Shown: positions 1 through 6,479 of the stretch, piece after piece | Numbering within the stretch: position 1 is the stretch's first letter | Layout: every line of letters starts with the position of its first letter | Assembly: GCA_030696435.1 (NCBI GenBank) | Contig: JAUYSF010000331.1 | Coordinates: forward strand, 1-11,266 | DNA: 11,266 nucleotides | Source: Desulfoprunum sp. | GTDB lineage: Bacteria; Desulfobacterota; Desulfobulbia; Desulfobulbales; Desulfocapsaceae | Direction of reading: 5' to 3' | Position numbers and translations under genes: made by a program | The notes under the pieces: generated by a model | The model's input: the letters and a program-made list of their open reading frames with translations, nothing else | Told to the model about the DNA's origin: nothing | Database searches by the model: none

Positions 1-165
1 CAAACGTTCCGCCATGTGAGAAACGGCATGAAAAGGAGAGGAAGATGCCTTAAGAAAAGAGAAAAGGCTATGGTTGAAGGCATTTTCGTTCATGTATCAC
101 CGGATCTCGAATGAAAGAGGAAACAGATGAGGTATTGAGCCAATATACTGATTCAAATCTGAGTT
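1..165. other. Left-edge stretch with no supportable gene
   Basis: This is the region downstream of the leftward SprA-like gene. Frame 1 on the plus strand is open from the window edge to a TGA at 112-114 (37 codons, rich in Lys and Arg). That could be the tail of a gene starting outside the window, but it has no recognisable motif and the length is within chance. I see no tRNA, no clear terminator and no repeat here. Confidence 0.3.
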
Positions 166-903
166 TTAGCCAAGTGGGGTAAAGCGTTGATAGGCGGCGA
201 TCATTGTTTTCCGGGTGCTCTCGTGCGTTGGCAGACCTGAGGAGTGAGCGTTGGCAGCAGGAAGAGAAGGGGAGTCTTTTGTGTTTCGGGCCGAAATATC
301 CGAAGTTACCAGATCGGAAAGTTCCGTCTGGAGTTCTGCGGCCTTCTCCTGCCGGGCTTGTGACTCCTTGGCTGAGGCCTGGGACGCAATCTGACGGTCG
401 GCCCCAGAGGGATCAGCCGGTGCCAGAGCGGCCCGGCGTATTGTCTGCATTTTTTGAATCGTTGCCTCTGGAGTGGATTCACTGCTGATATCTATGGGCA
501 CCTCACCCCCAACCGCATAGCTGTTCCCGTCTGGTCCTCTTTCGAGGGTATAGGAGGCACCACCTTTGGCATGCTGGCCGGCAACGGAAAGATGAGCCTG
601 CTCGTGGGCCCTGACTTCTCTATCCCGGCTCTTGAGTTGTGATAGTTGTTTGAGTTCTTCAGCAGTGAGGGCGGATTTTGTATCTTCTGCGGTCTGCCCG
701 GGAGAAACCTCGCCTTTTTGTTTTTTGCTGCTTTCCCTGCTTGCTTCCAATCCCTCAATTGAGAGGTCGATACGATCCTGGCTGGTTTGCGGGAAATCTT
801 GCGACGGATTGTTCTGTCTTGACGCTGGAGCAGGCTTCTGCTCGCTGGAAGGAATCGGTGCCACTGCCGAAAAGGCAGTATGTAAAGAAGAGATGTGCAT
901 CAT
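166..903 (-). CDS. SprA-related putative metalloprotease (HEQAH motif)
   Basis: A 245-residue protein resembling the SprA-related / putative metalloprotease CJM1_0395 family. The recognisable core is residues about 92-185. It contains the zinc-type motif HEQAH (100-104) just after a Ser-Arg-Asp-Arg-Glu-Val-Arg-Ala run, then a Gly-rich segment with YTLERGPDG (118-126) and YAVGGEV (129-135), and an Ala/Gln-rich helix. The N-terminal 80 residues are polar, Ser/Pro/Gln-rich and look disordered, and the C-terminal 50 are also low in structure. There is no signal peptide. Two ATG codons lie in tandem at 903-901 and 900-898, neither with a good Shine-Dalgarno site, so the start is uncertain by one codon. 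A good promoter lies about 40 nt upstream, so it is probably its own transcript. The protease role is a family-level guess from HExxH; the substrate is unknown. Confidence 0.8.
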   Translation of the reverse strand: MMHISSLHTAFSAVAPIPSSEQKPAPASRQNNPSQDFPQTSQDRIDLSIEGLEASRESSKKQKGEVSPGQTAEDTKSALTAEELKQLSQLKSRDREVRAHEQAHLSVAGQHAKGGASYTLERGPDGNSYAVGGEVPIDISSESTPEATIQKMQTIRRAALAPADPSGADRQIASQASAKESQARQEKAAELQTELSDLVTSDISARNTKDSPSLPAANAHSSGLPTHESTRKTMIAAYQRFTPLG

Positions 904-944
904 AAGCGGGGGCCATCCGATAAAAAACCATTATTTTTTCTTCC

Positions 945-973
945 AGTATAGTGCATCTGAGAGCAAATGGCAA
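945..973 (-). promoter_or_regulatory. Sigma70-type promoter for the SprA-like gene
   Basis: Read on the minus strand, a -35 box TTGCCA (973-968) is separated by exactly 17 nt from a -10 box TATACT (950-945). Each matches consensus at 5 of 6 positions. The predicted start is near 938, giving a leader of roughly 35 nt before the ATG at 903. Confidence 0.6.
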
Positions 974-1058
974 ATTCAGCCTTCGGCAGTAAGTGCGACC
1001 TTTAATTAACTTCGAAGCTACAAATGGTTTGTGATACCGATGGCATAATCGTCGATAG

Positions 1059-1091
1059 CTGCAGACATCAAACAACGAGTGATGTCTGCAG
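1059..1091 (-). terminator. 12-bp perfect hairpin after the AIM24-type gene
   Basis: CTGCAGACATCA (1059-1070) pairs perfectly with TGATGTCTGCAG (1080-1091) around a 9-nt loop. It begins 10 nt beyond the stop codon of the leftward gene 1102-2109. No T-run follows on the minus strand, so it is not a textbook intrinsic terminator. It may instead protect the mRNA 3' end or help a Rho-dependent stop, or be an operator upstream of the SprA-like promoter. Confidence 0.4.
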
Positions 1092-1101
1092 ATGCTGTTT
1101 C

Positions 1102-2109
1102 TTATCTCTCAAAAAGATTGCCCAATCCTCCAAGAATGGAGCCCTCACCGCTGGTCGAGAATCCGGCATTGTTCTGGGGCGCAGATTCATGGATCCGTCC
1201 GGCCAGTCGTGAAAATGGCAGGGATTGCAGCCAGACATGGCCAGGTCCCCGAAGGGTTGCAAAGAAGAAGCCTTCACCGCCAAAGAGGGCCGACTTCACC
1301 CCGCCGACAAATTCAATGTCATAATGGACGGTCTGGGTGAGAGCAACCAGGCAACCGGTATCGACGCGCAACATCTCGCCGGCCTGCAGTTCTTTTTCGA
1401 GAATCGTGCCACCGGCATGGATGAAGACCAGGCCATCACCTTCAAGTTTTTGCATGATGAAGCCTTCACCGCCAAAGAGGGCAACTCCGATCTTTTTCTG
1501 GAACTCGATGCCAATCGCTACCCCTTTTGCAGCACAAAGAAAGGCTGATTTTTGGCACACCAGCTTACCGCTGTATTTTTTCAGATCGAGAGGAATTATT
1601 TTCCCGGGGTAGGGTGCAGCAAAGGCCACTTTGCCTTTGCCCTGACCGGTATGCGTAAAGATTGTCGTAAAGAGGCTTTCACCGGTGATCAGGCGTTTTC
1701 CGGCACCCAGCATTTTATCCATCATACCACCACCGGCTGATGAGGCGCTGCCGTCACCAAAGACGGTTTCCATTTTGATGGAATCGGTCATATACATCAT
1801 CGAACCGGCCTCGGCGACCGTGCTTTCCTGGCTGTCGAGTTCAATTTCTACGAACTGCATCTCATTGCCGAAAACCGTGTAATCGATTTCGTGGGCAACA
1901 GAACTACCGGTCTGGGGAGGAGGTGTCGAGGCGGCGGCCGATGTGGCAAGGAGTTCGGGAACCTGGGCGATAGTGCGCCAGTTGTCAAAGCCCTGCCGCC
2001 AGACCAGGGTCTCCTGTGAGTAGGTGCCGCTTGCAAGAGATTGCTGGATGTGGGCCTGCGAGAAAGGGCCCTGCTGTTGACCGTTGATTGCAATATACCA
2101 AGTGTCCAT
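1102..2109 (-). CDS. GYF_2 domain + AIM24/TIGR00266 family protein
   Basis: A 335-residue protein with two domains. Residues 1-55 match the GYF_2 (DUF4339) pattern: [14 protein letters not shown] at 4-17, then [10 protein letters not shown] at 35-44. After a Ser/Pro/Thr linker (56-72), residues about 75-300 match the AIM24/TIGR00266 family: [20 protein letters not shown] (88-107), a Gly-rich [22 protein letters not shown] stretch (126-147), then two copies of LFGGEGF (211-217 and 275-281). The family is a beta-rich, pseudo-threefold fold of unknown biochemical role; GYF_2 domains are thought to mediate binding. There is no signal peptide, so it is probably cytoplasmic or membrane-associated. 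A GGGAAGAG ribosome site sits just upstream of the ATG. It starts 42 nt after the stop of the membrane-protein gene 2152-3135 and is probably co-transcribed with it. Confidence 0.88.
   Translation of the reverse strand: MDTWYIAINGQQQGPFSQAHIQQSLASGTYSQETLVWRQGFDNWRTIAQVPELLATSAAASTPPPQTGSSVAHEIDYTVFGNEMQFVEIELDSQESTVAEAGSMMYMTDSIKMETVFGDGSASSAGGGMMDKMLGAGKRLITGESLFTTIFTHTGQGKGKVAFAAPYPGKIIPLDLKKYSGKLVCQKSAFLCAAKGVAIGIEFQKKIGVALFGGEGFIMQKLEGDGLVFIHAGGTILEKELQAGEMLRVDTGCLVALTQTVHYDIEFVGGVKSALFGGEGFFFATLRGPGHVWLQSLPFSRLAGRIHESAPQNNAGFSTSGEGSILGGLGNLFER
1267..1482 (-). repeat. In-frame 24-bp direct repeat inside the AIM24 domain
   Basis: The same 24 bases, which include the codons for Phe-Gly-Gly-Glu-Gly-Phe, occur at 1267-1290 and 1459-1482. 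They are 192 bp (64 codons) apart. They encode equivalent positions of two structural repeats of the AIM24-type fold. The nucleotide identity is higher than a shared protein motif alone demands. Confidence 0.75.
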
Positions 2110-2151
2110 AGTTCTCTTCCCTTGTATAAAAATTTAAATTATCCGAGCAAC

Positions 2152-3135
2152 TTACTGGGCTGGTTCCTGAGGATATTTCTCTTTGAGCGCATAGAGCTCG
2201 TCGAGATAGGCTTCCTTCATCTTGAGTTGATTGCCGGTGTTTTCAAGTTCGTCAATCAAAGCGCTTATGGCTGGTCTGATATCTATTCCATCACTGTTGG
2301 TGCCTTCGCGGTTTGCCCGATCAATGAGCAGGATGGAGTAATAACTAACAGGCAAACGAGACATGGAATTCCGCCTGAAGAGATAGAGCCGACCTCCCAT
2401 AGTGTTAAGGAAAAAACCTGCATAATTGTAGAGCGCTTTACCGGGAATATCAAGTGCCAGGCCGGTATTCAGACATTCCGGTTCGTTTGAGAGGGCATAA
2501 AAAACGGCGAGGATTTCCTCAAAGGAATCCTTCTCCTGATCGAGGATACCTTTGAGGATCAGAATATTCTGTTTACCGATAACCCGAAAAAAATGGGCGG
2601 TATTCTTCAGGATGGTGAAGAGATCATCGGTCTCCCGTGTGATGATCGGCGGATTCTGAGCGAGTTTTATGATGAGCTGAGTGAAGTATTCCTTGCTCGG
2701 TTGGGGGAGTTTGTATGCCAGTATATAAGGCTGTTTATCAAGATGGGAAAAGAATTTCTCGATTCTACCACACTCTGTTTTACAGTCGCCACCTGCTTGT
2801 TGGCCATCATTTTTGAGACTATCCTGTGTATCTTTAATCTCTGTCGTTTGGTTAACTTTTACAGTAGAAGTCTCATCCTTAACCGCGTCCTGATTATTTG
2901 TACTATTATGCAGCCCAGTTGTCTCATTAACTGCGGTTTTTTCAGCAACTGTTTCGGTGCCGGGACCTTTCTTCGTATGTAAAAGAGATTCCAGCGACAG
3001 ATGCGGATCTTTCAGGTACCAGAAGGCGAGGCCCCCTGCAGCAATAATCAGCACGAGGGTGATCAGTAAGGTCTTGGAACTCGAACGTCTCTTCAGGCGT
3101 GATCGCGGTATCTGATGTGGTTCATGTTCATCCAT
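2152..3135 (-). CDS. Uncharacterised single-pass membrane protein
   Basis: I do not recognise this 327-residue protein. It has a basic N-terminus (RSRLKRRSSSK, 11-21) followed by one hydrophobic helix (about 22-41), so it is predicted to be an N-in/C-out anchored protein. Residues 45-115 are a polar Thr/Asn/Lys/Glu-rich linker with no obvious structure. Then comes a Cys pair CKTEC (118-122) and a folded-looking domain (about 124-327), which is mixed helical and ends in a charged helix (ELENTGNQLKMKEAYLDELYALKEK). Nothing catalytic stands out. A weak AAGAGA ribosome site precedes the ATG and a good promoter lies about 75 nt upstream. It is the first gene of a probable two-gene unit with the GYF_2-AIM24 gene. 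Confidence 0.75.
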   Translation of the reverse strand: MDEHEPHQIPRSRLKRRSSSKTLLITLVLIIAAGGLAFWYLKDPHLSLESLLHTKKGPGTETVAEKTAVNETTGLHNSTNNQDAVKDETSTVKVNQTTEIKDTQDSLKNDGQQAGGDCKTECGRIEKFFSHLDKQPYILAYKLPQPSKEYFTQLIIKLAQNPPIITRETDDLFTILKNTAHFFRVIGKQNILILKGILDQEKDSFEEILAVFYALSNEPECLNTGLALDIPGKALYNYAGFFLNTMGGRLYLFRRNSMSRLPVSYYSILLIDRANREGTNSDGIDIRPAISALIDELENTGNQLKMKEAYLDELYALKEKYPQEPAQ

Positions 3136-3215
3136 AGTGGGTCTCTTATGGTGTGGAGATAGAGGAGGGGGTGCTCTTGGGGATACCCAATTGTATTTAC
3201 TTGCAGAAGAACAAA

Positions 3216-3244
3216 AATATACCCCATTCCCTGGCTAATGTCAC
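3216..3244 (-). promoter_or_regulatory. Sigma70-type promoter for the membrane protein-AIM24 operon
   Basis: On the minus strand the -35 box GTGACA (3244-3239) and the -10 box TATATT (3221-3216) are 17 nt apart, each 5 of 6 to consensus. The predicted start is near 3209, about 75 nt upstream of the ATG at 3135. Confidence 0.55.
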
Positions 3245-3343
3245 TGATGAATTGCTCCTGCCTGCGGGGATCGAGAGCTGTCACATAATGAAAGCCCTGT
3301 TCTCTCTATCATCTGACAAATGCTGCGGAGGCACTTTTTCTGC

Positions 3344-3372
3344 TTGACTCACATGGTCGAAAACACTATTCT
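3344..3372 (+). promoter_or_regulatory. Candidate sigma70-type promoter for ppaC
   Basis: TTGACT (3344-3349) and TATTCT (3367-3372) are spaced by 17 nt. The boxes match consensus at 5 of 6 and 4 of 6. The leader would be about 88 nt. The two divergent promoters in this 331-nt intergenic region are about 100 nt apart and do not overlap. I see no other clear element in the region. Confidence 0.45.
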
Positions 3373-3466
3373 GATGAGCTAATTTTCGGAGTACAAGATT
3401 GATGTTGTAAACGGCTTTCTTAAGAGTTAACCATTTTAAATCATAAATCTTTATGGAGGAATCACG

Positions 3467-4396
3467 ATGACTATTTGTGTAGTTGGACATTCTAACCCGG
3501 ATACCGATTCTGTAATGTCTTCGATCGCCCTTGCGGCTCTTTTAAACGCTCAGGGACAGTCTGCTAAAGCCTGCATGCAGAACACTGTTGAAGCGCTTAA
3601 CCCGGAATCCAAGATGCTCCTTGAGCGTTTTGGCCTGACAGCTCCGGAACTCCTGACTGATGCAGCCGGCAAAGAGATAGCCCTGGTTGATTTCAGCGAC
3701 CTCGCTCAGGGCCCGGCAAATCTTGCTTCTGCAACAGTTGTGACCATTGTTGATCATCACAAGATTGGTGATGTGACCACCAACAATCCGATCCTGTTCA
3801 GGGCAGAGCCTGTTGGTTGCACCGGTACCGTACTGAACAAGATGTTTAAAGATGCCGGAGTTGCCATTCCCAAAAATATCGCTTGTGGAATGCTCGCTGC
3901 CATTCTTAGTGATACCGTCAATTTCAAATCCCCGACCTGTACCCCTGATGACAAGGCCGCTGTTGCCGATCTGAAGAAAGTCGCTGACGTTGCCAATACC
4001 GATGAACTGTTCATGGATATGTTGAAAGCCAAATCTTCAGTCGCCGGCGTGCCGATCAAGGATCTGCTCTTCCGTGACTTCAAAGATTTCGATATGAAGG
4101 GTAACAAGGTTGGCGTTGGCCAGCTTGAACTTGCCACTGTTGATCAGGTTGCTGAAATCCGAGATGACCTCATCAAGGCCATGGCTGAAGTCAAGGCAGA
4201 TGGTCGTCACTCAGTGCTTCTCATGCTGACTGATGTTGTGAAAGAAGGTACTGATCTGGTTGTTATTTCTGATGATCCTGCTCTTATCGAGAAGGCCTTT
4301 AACGGCAAACTGAAGGGTACTTCCATGTGGGTTGACGGTATGATGAGCCGTAAAAAACAGACCATTCCTAATCTGCAGAAGGCTTTCGGTTGCTGA
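3467..4396 (+). CDS. ppaC: Manganese-dependent inorganic pyrophosphatase (family II, DHH)
   Basis: This cytoplasmic enzyme hydrolyses pyrophosphate to two phosphates, pulling forward biosynthetic and, in sulfate reducers, sulfate-activation reactions. It is 309 residues, the usual length for family II without CBS domains. Metal-site motifs are intact: GHSNPDTDS (7-15, with His8, Asp12, Asp14), Asp75 in ALVDF, the DHH signature at 96-98, and Asp149 in ILSDT. The C-terminal substrate motif SRKKQ is at 294-298. A GGAGGA ribosome site (3455-3460) lies 6 nt before the ATG. The gene is monocistronic, with a candidate promoter upstream and a strong terminator downstream. No insertion, frameshift or regulatory CBS/DRTGG module is present. 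Confidence 0.97.
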   Translation: MTICVVGHSNPDTDSVMSSIALAALLNAQGQSAKACMQNTVEALNPESKMLLERFGLTAPELLTDAAGKEIALVDFSDLAQGPANLASATVVTIVDHHKIGDVTTNNPILFRAEPVGCTGTVLNKMFKDAGVAIPKNIACGMLAAILSDTVNFKSPTCTPDDKAAVADLKKVADVANTDELFMDMLKAKSSVAGVPIKDLLFRDFKDFDMKGNKVGVGQLELATVDQVAEIRDDLIKAMAEVKADGRHSVLLMLTDVVKEGTDLVVISDDPALIEKAFNGKLKGTSMWVDGMMSRKKQTIPNLQKAFGC

Positions 4397-4422
4397 TCTC
4401 TTAGGAAAAATGTTGAGCAAAG

Positions 4423-4449
4423 AAGCTGTGGTTCGAAAGACTGCAGCTT
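4423..4449 (+). other. First of three hairpins in the ppaC 3' region
   Basis: AAGCTGTGG (4423-4431) can pair with CTGCAGCTT (4441-4449) through nine pairs, two of them G-U, around a 9-nt loop. It lies 26 nt after the ppaC stop and just before the main terminator. It may simply stabilise the transcript. Confidence 0.35.
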
Positions 4450-4460
4450 TCTGAACGTCA

Positions 4461-4495
4461 AAGCGGATCCGGGGTTTCCCGGATCCGCTTTTTTT
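4461..4495 (+). terminator. Strong intrinsic terminator of ppaC
   Basis: A perfect 13-bp stem, AAGCGGATCCGGG (4461-4473) with CCCGGATCCGCTT (4478-4490), closes a 4-nt loop. It runs straight into seven consecutive T residues (4489-4495). On the minus strand the same stem is followed by only three T, so it is mainly a plus-strand terminator but may slow the converging transcript. Confidence 0.93.
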
Positions 4496-4501
4496 ATACT
4501 G

Positions 4502-4537
4502 CCCCAAGGTCAGCTTGCCGGGCAACTGACCTTGGGG
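4502..4537. terminator. Hairpin overlapping the 3' end of the converging cytochrome gene
   Basis: CCCCAAGGTCAG (4502-4513) pairs perfectly with CTGACCTTGGGG (4526-4537). The 12-nt loop can itself fold through TTGC/GCAA. On the plus strand TTTT follows, giving a weak second terminator for ppaC read-through. On the minus strand it contains the last codons and the TGA stop (4512-4510) of the selenoprotein candidate and is not followed by a T-run. Confidence 0.55.
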
Positions 4538-6114
4538 TTTTGGGTCTTATAGTCAAAACCGGATGAATGATCTTCGGTGTGACAGGTCAGACAGACCTTT
4601 TCTTCTACCTTTGTTTGAGTTCGGACATGACCGGGATCGGCGACATGGCCAAATCCCGGACCATGGCAGGATTCACACCCCACCCTTTGCAGCACAGGAT
4701 CCAGCCCGACAAGATTCTCCTTTATTTTCGGCATGCCCGCTTTGGCTGATTTTCCTGCATGTGTAACATGGCAGGGGAGACAATCGAGATTAAAATTCTG
4801 TCTCTGCTGCACAAGGGTCTGATAAGCCTGGGCATGGCCTGTGGCCTTCCAGAACTCCGTCTGAGGTGCATGGCATTCTCCACAGCGGATGAATCCGCTG
4901 TATCCTTTTGGTTTGCTGTCTTTTTCCGGCAAATTCTTTTGATTTTGCTGCGGGTTGGTCGTCACCGATTCCTGATTATGGTTATTGATTCGATCTTTGA
5001 TCTTTCTGACACGGTCGGCAATTTCAGGATCATCGGGAAGTTCTCTTTTAAGGGCTATAAAGGAGTGTTGAAAAGAGCTGGATGTCTCTTTCTTATTTTC
5101 AGACAGGGCAATCTGCTGCTTCAACACCTCGATTTTTTCAAGCAGAGTCTGCCTTTCCAATCTGAATTCCTGCAGCTTAGCTGCAACCGTACCTGATGGA
5201 GTATTCGATCTTTCGGCCCTTAAAATCTGCCGGTCAAGGACACTGAGCCTGTCATGCAGGAGGAGATTCTCTTGGGCGAAATCCTTGGCCCATGGTCGAC
5301 GAGGGTGCCAATCGATGTCGAGCATGCCCAGATATTTTCCCTGGCTGTAGGTCTGGGTGATAAGCGTATTGTTGACGACCCGTGGCTGGATGTTGCCTTG
5401 GTCCCGGCTGGTCGAAAGGAGGAGATGAACCTGCGGATAATCCCGCATGAGATCGGCATTATCCTGGTCTGAAAGATTGCTGAGTACCACGATGAGGTCG
5501 CATGTTTTTTCTAAAACAGCTAACTGCCCGGATAAGGCATTCTGCCAACCGGCAACTGTAATTCCGGGAGGAACTGGGGCTGCGGGGTTGGTGAGGGCGA
5601 TGATACCGATCGCAAGCTCGGCCCTCTTTATCACGATCGATGGCTTAAAAAGAGGCTTCTTGGCGGTGTCAAGAATATTGGCGGATAACCATGGGAATCC
5701 TTTCTTCTCGGCGTCTTGCAAAAATCCAAGGCCTGCTGCCAGGTCCTGAGAACCAACTGCCACTGCATCGTAGGACAAGTGCTGGTAGATATCCATGATA
5801 CCCGAAGCTTTGATGAGTTCCTGTGGTTCAGAGACAGTGGTTTGCTTGAAAAGAAGGTTGCCGCTATCAAGGATAAGGGCAGGTTTTTTCTGATCAGCTG
5901 TGATTGTCTTGATTTGATAGGCTTTTTTGGGCAGACCGCCCATTTGATTAGCGCTTCAGCCGCATGGCTCAAGCTCCCCCAAGACATTGTTGGAAAAGAA
6001 AAGCAGAAGTCGGTGATCTGCCATATTTGGGACTGCCTGGGCCAGGCTAGGCATGATGGGCTGCCCCAGGAGAACGAGCAGCATTATCCTGAGAAATATA
6101 ATTTTTTTATTCAT
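4510..6114 (-). CDS. Exported UshA-like/tetrahaem cytochrome c, probable selenoprotein (TGA = Sec53)
   Basis: Proposed product: 534 residues, translated through an in-frame TGA. Residues 1-27 form a signal peptide (MNKKIIFLRI, then a hydrophobic core ending SLAQA). Residues 34-270 follow the UshA/5'-nucleotidase metallophosphatase fold: FFSNNVLGELEPCG-Sec-SANQMGGL at 39-61, LILDSGN at 80-86, AVGSQDL at 119-125. Residues about 286-342 are a coiled coil. The C-terminus carries four haem c sites: CGECH (411-415), CLPCH (445-449), CESCH (480-484) and CLTCH (508-512), in cytochrome c554-like context (FWKATGHAQAYQTL). Usual phosphatase metal ligands look replaced, so electron transfer or selenol-thiol redox chemistry in the periplasm is likelier than phosphatase activity; that is inference. 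Starting instead at Met58 (5943) would delete the signal peptide and first strand, and no ribosome site precedes it. No Shine-Dalgarno is evident at 6114 either. A nonsense mutation remains possible. Confidence 0.85.
5928..5942 (-). promoter_or_regulatory. Candidate bacterial SECIS hairpin
   Basis: On the mRNA, UGGGC (5942-5938) and GCCCA (5932-5928) form a perfect 5-bp stem closing the loop GGUCU (5937-5933). The loop begins 18 nt after the UGA, within the range I recall for bacterial SECIS elements (roughly 16-37 nt). The GGUCU sequence also occurs in the apical loop of E. coli fdhF SECIS. A lower helix between GGCU (spanning the UGA) and AGCC downstream is possible. It should recruit SelB with Sec-tRNA. 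Confidence 0.75.
5956..5958 (-). other. In-frame TGA read as selenocysteine
   Basis: This is codon 53 of the frame that starts at 6114. It lies in Leu-Glu-Pro-Cys-Gly-TGA-Ser-Ala-Asn-Gln-Met-Gly-Gly-Leu. From memory, related UshA-like proteins have Cys here (EPCGC then GGL), so Sec would replace Cys to give a Cys-Gly-Sec redox pair. The frame is open on both sides: 52 codons before and 481 after. Confidence 0.8.
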
Positions 6115-6177
6115 AAAAATTTGTTTTCAATTAAAATAAATGAAATATATCTGGTGCTTAATGTAAAATTTACCGAT

Positions 6178-6189
6178 ATGTATATACAT
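6178..6189. promoter_or_regulatory. Perfect 12-bp palindrome, candidate operator
   Basis: ATGTATATACAT is its own reverse complement. It sits across the predicted transcription start (near 6186) of the leftward selenoprotein candidate, in the intergenic region shared with the cyclase gene. This is a natural position for a repressor. The AT-rich setting makes chance palindromes more likely, so confidence is limited. Confidence 0.4.
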
Positions 6190-6192
6190 GAG

Positions 6193-6221
6193 AATATACT
6201 TTCTTTTAGCGGCTGAGCCAA
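6193..6221 (-). promoter_or_regulatory. Sigma70-type promoter for the selenoprotein candidate
   Basis: On the minus strand, TTGGCT (6221-6216, 4 of 6) and TATATT (6198-6193, 5 of 6) are separated by 17 nt. The leader to the ATG at 6114 would be about 72 nt and AT-rich. A promoter here supports a start at 6114 rather than at the internal Met codon 5943. Confidence 0.5.
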
Positions 6222-6320
6222 TGGAAATACGCCTGCTGTATATTTGAAAGTCTGGAGGATATGTCTCATCTCCATCGGTTTTTTCTAAAGCATCTGATAT
6301 CTCTAATTCTTATCGATGGA

Positions 6321-6367
6321 TATAATGCTATCTTATCCTTGAAAGAGCAGAAAGGCGATGATACTAT
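6321..6367 (+). promoter_or_regulatory. Candidate promoter(s) for the cyclase gene
   Basis: Two candidates lie here. TTGAAA (6339-6344) is followed after 17 nt by TACTAT (6362-6367), matching 5 of 6 and 4 of 6. A perfect TATAAT (6321-6326) also occurs but lacks a convincing -35 box at the right distance. Either would give a leader of over 100 nt before 6480. Confidence 0.35.
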
Positions 6368-6479
6368 TTAGCCAAAGAGATTCCATGCCGTATGAGTATT
6401 TTGCCGGCAGCACCAGGGTGTTTGATCATCAAAAAGACGGTATGTGGTCTTGCTTTCCAGAACAGAGACAACAGGGAAA

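Noticed and set aside
1..114. Open plus-strand frame at the left edge
   Set aside because: 37 codons with no motif; a chance open frame of this length is common. It could be a gene tail, but nothing supports it.
204..642. Several plus-strand frames opposite the SprA-like gene
   Set aside because: These are antisense shadows of the leftward gene, with no ribosome sites and no protein-like composition. The same applies to the long antisense frames within the other genes.
3281..3490. 69-codon minus-strand frame in the divergent region before ppaC
   Set aside because: It overlaps the start of ppaC on the other strand, has no ribosome site or recognisable motif, and crosses both candidate promoters. 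Reading its TGA as Sec adds only a short tail with no family pattern.
4510..5943. Multihaem gene starting at the internal ATG at 5943
   Set aside because: This form lacks a signal peptide although it carries four haem c sites, has no ribosome site, and cuts the first strand of the UshA-like fold. The longer frame through the TGA explains all three.
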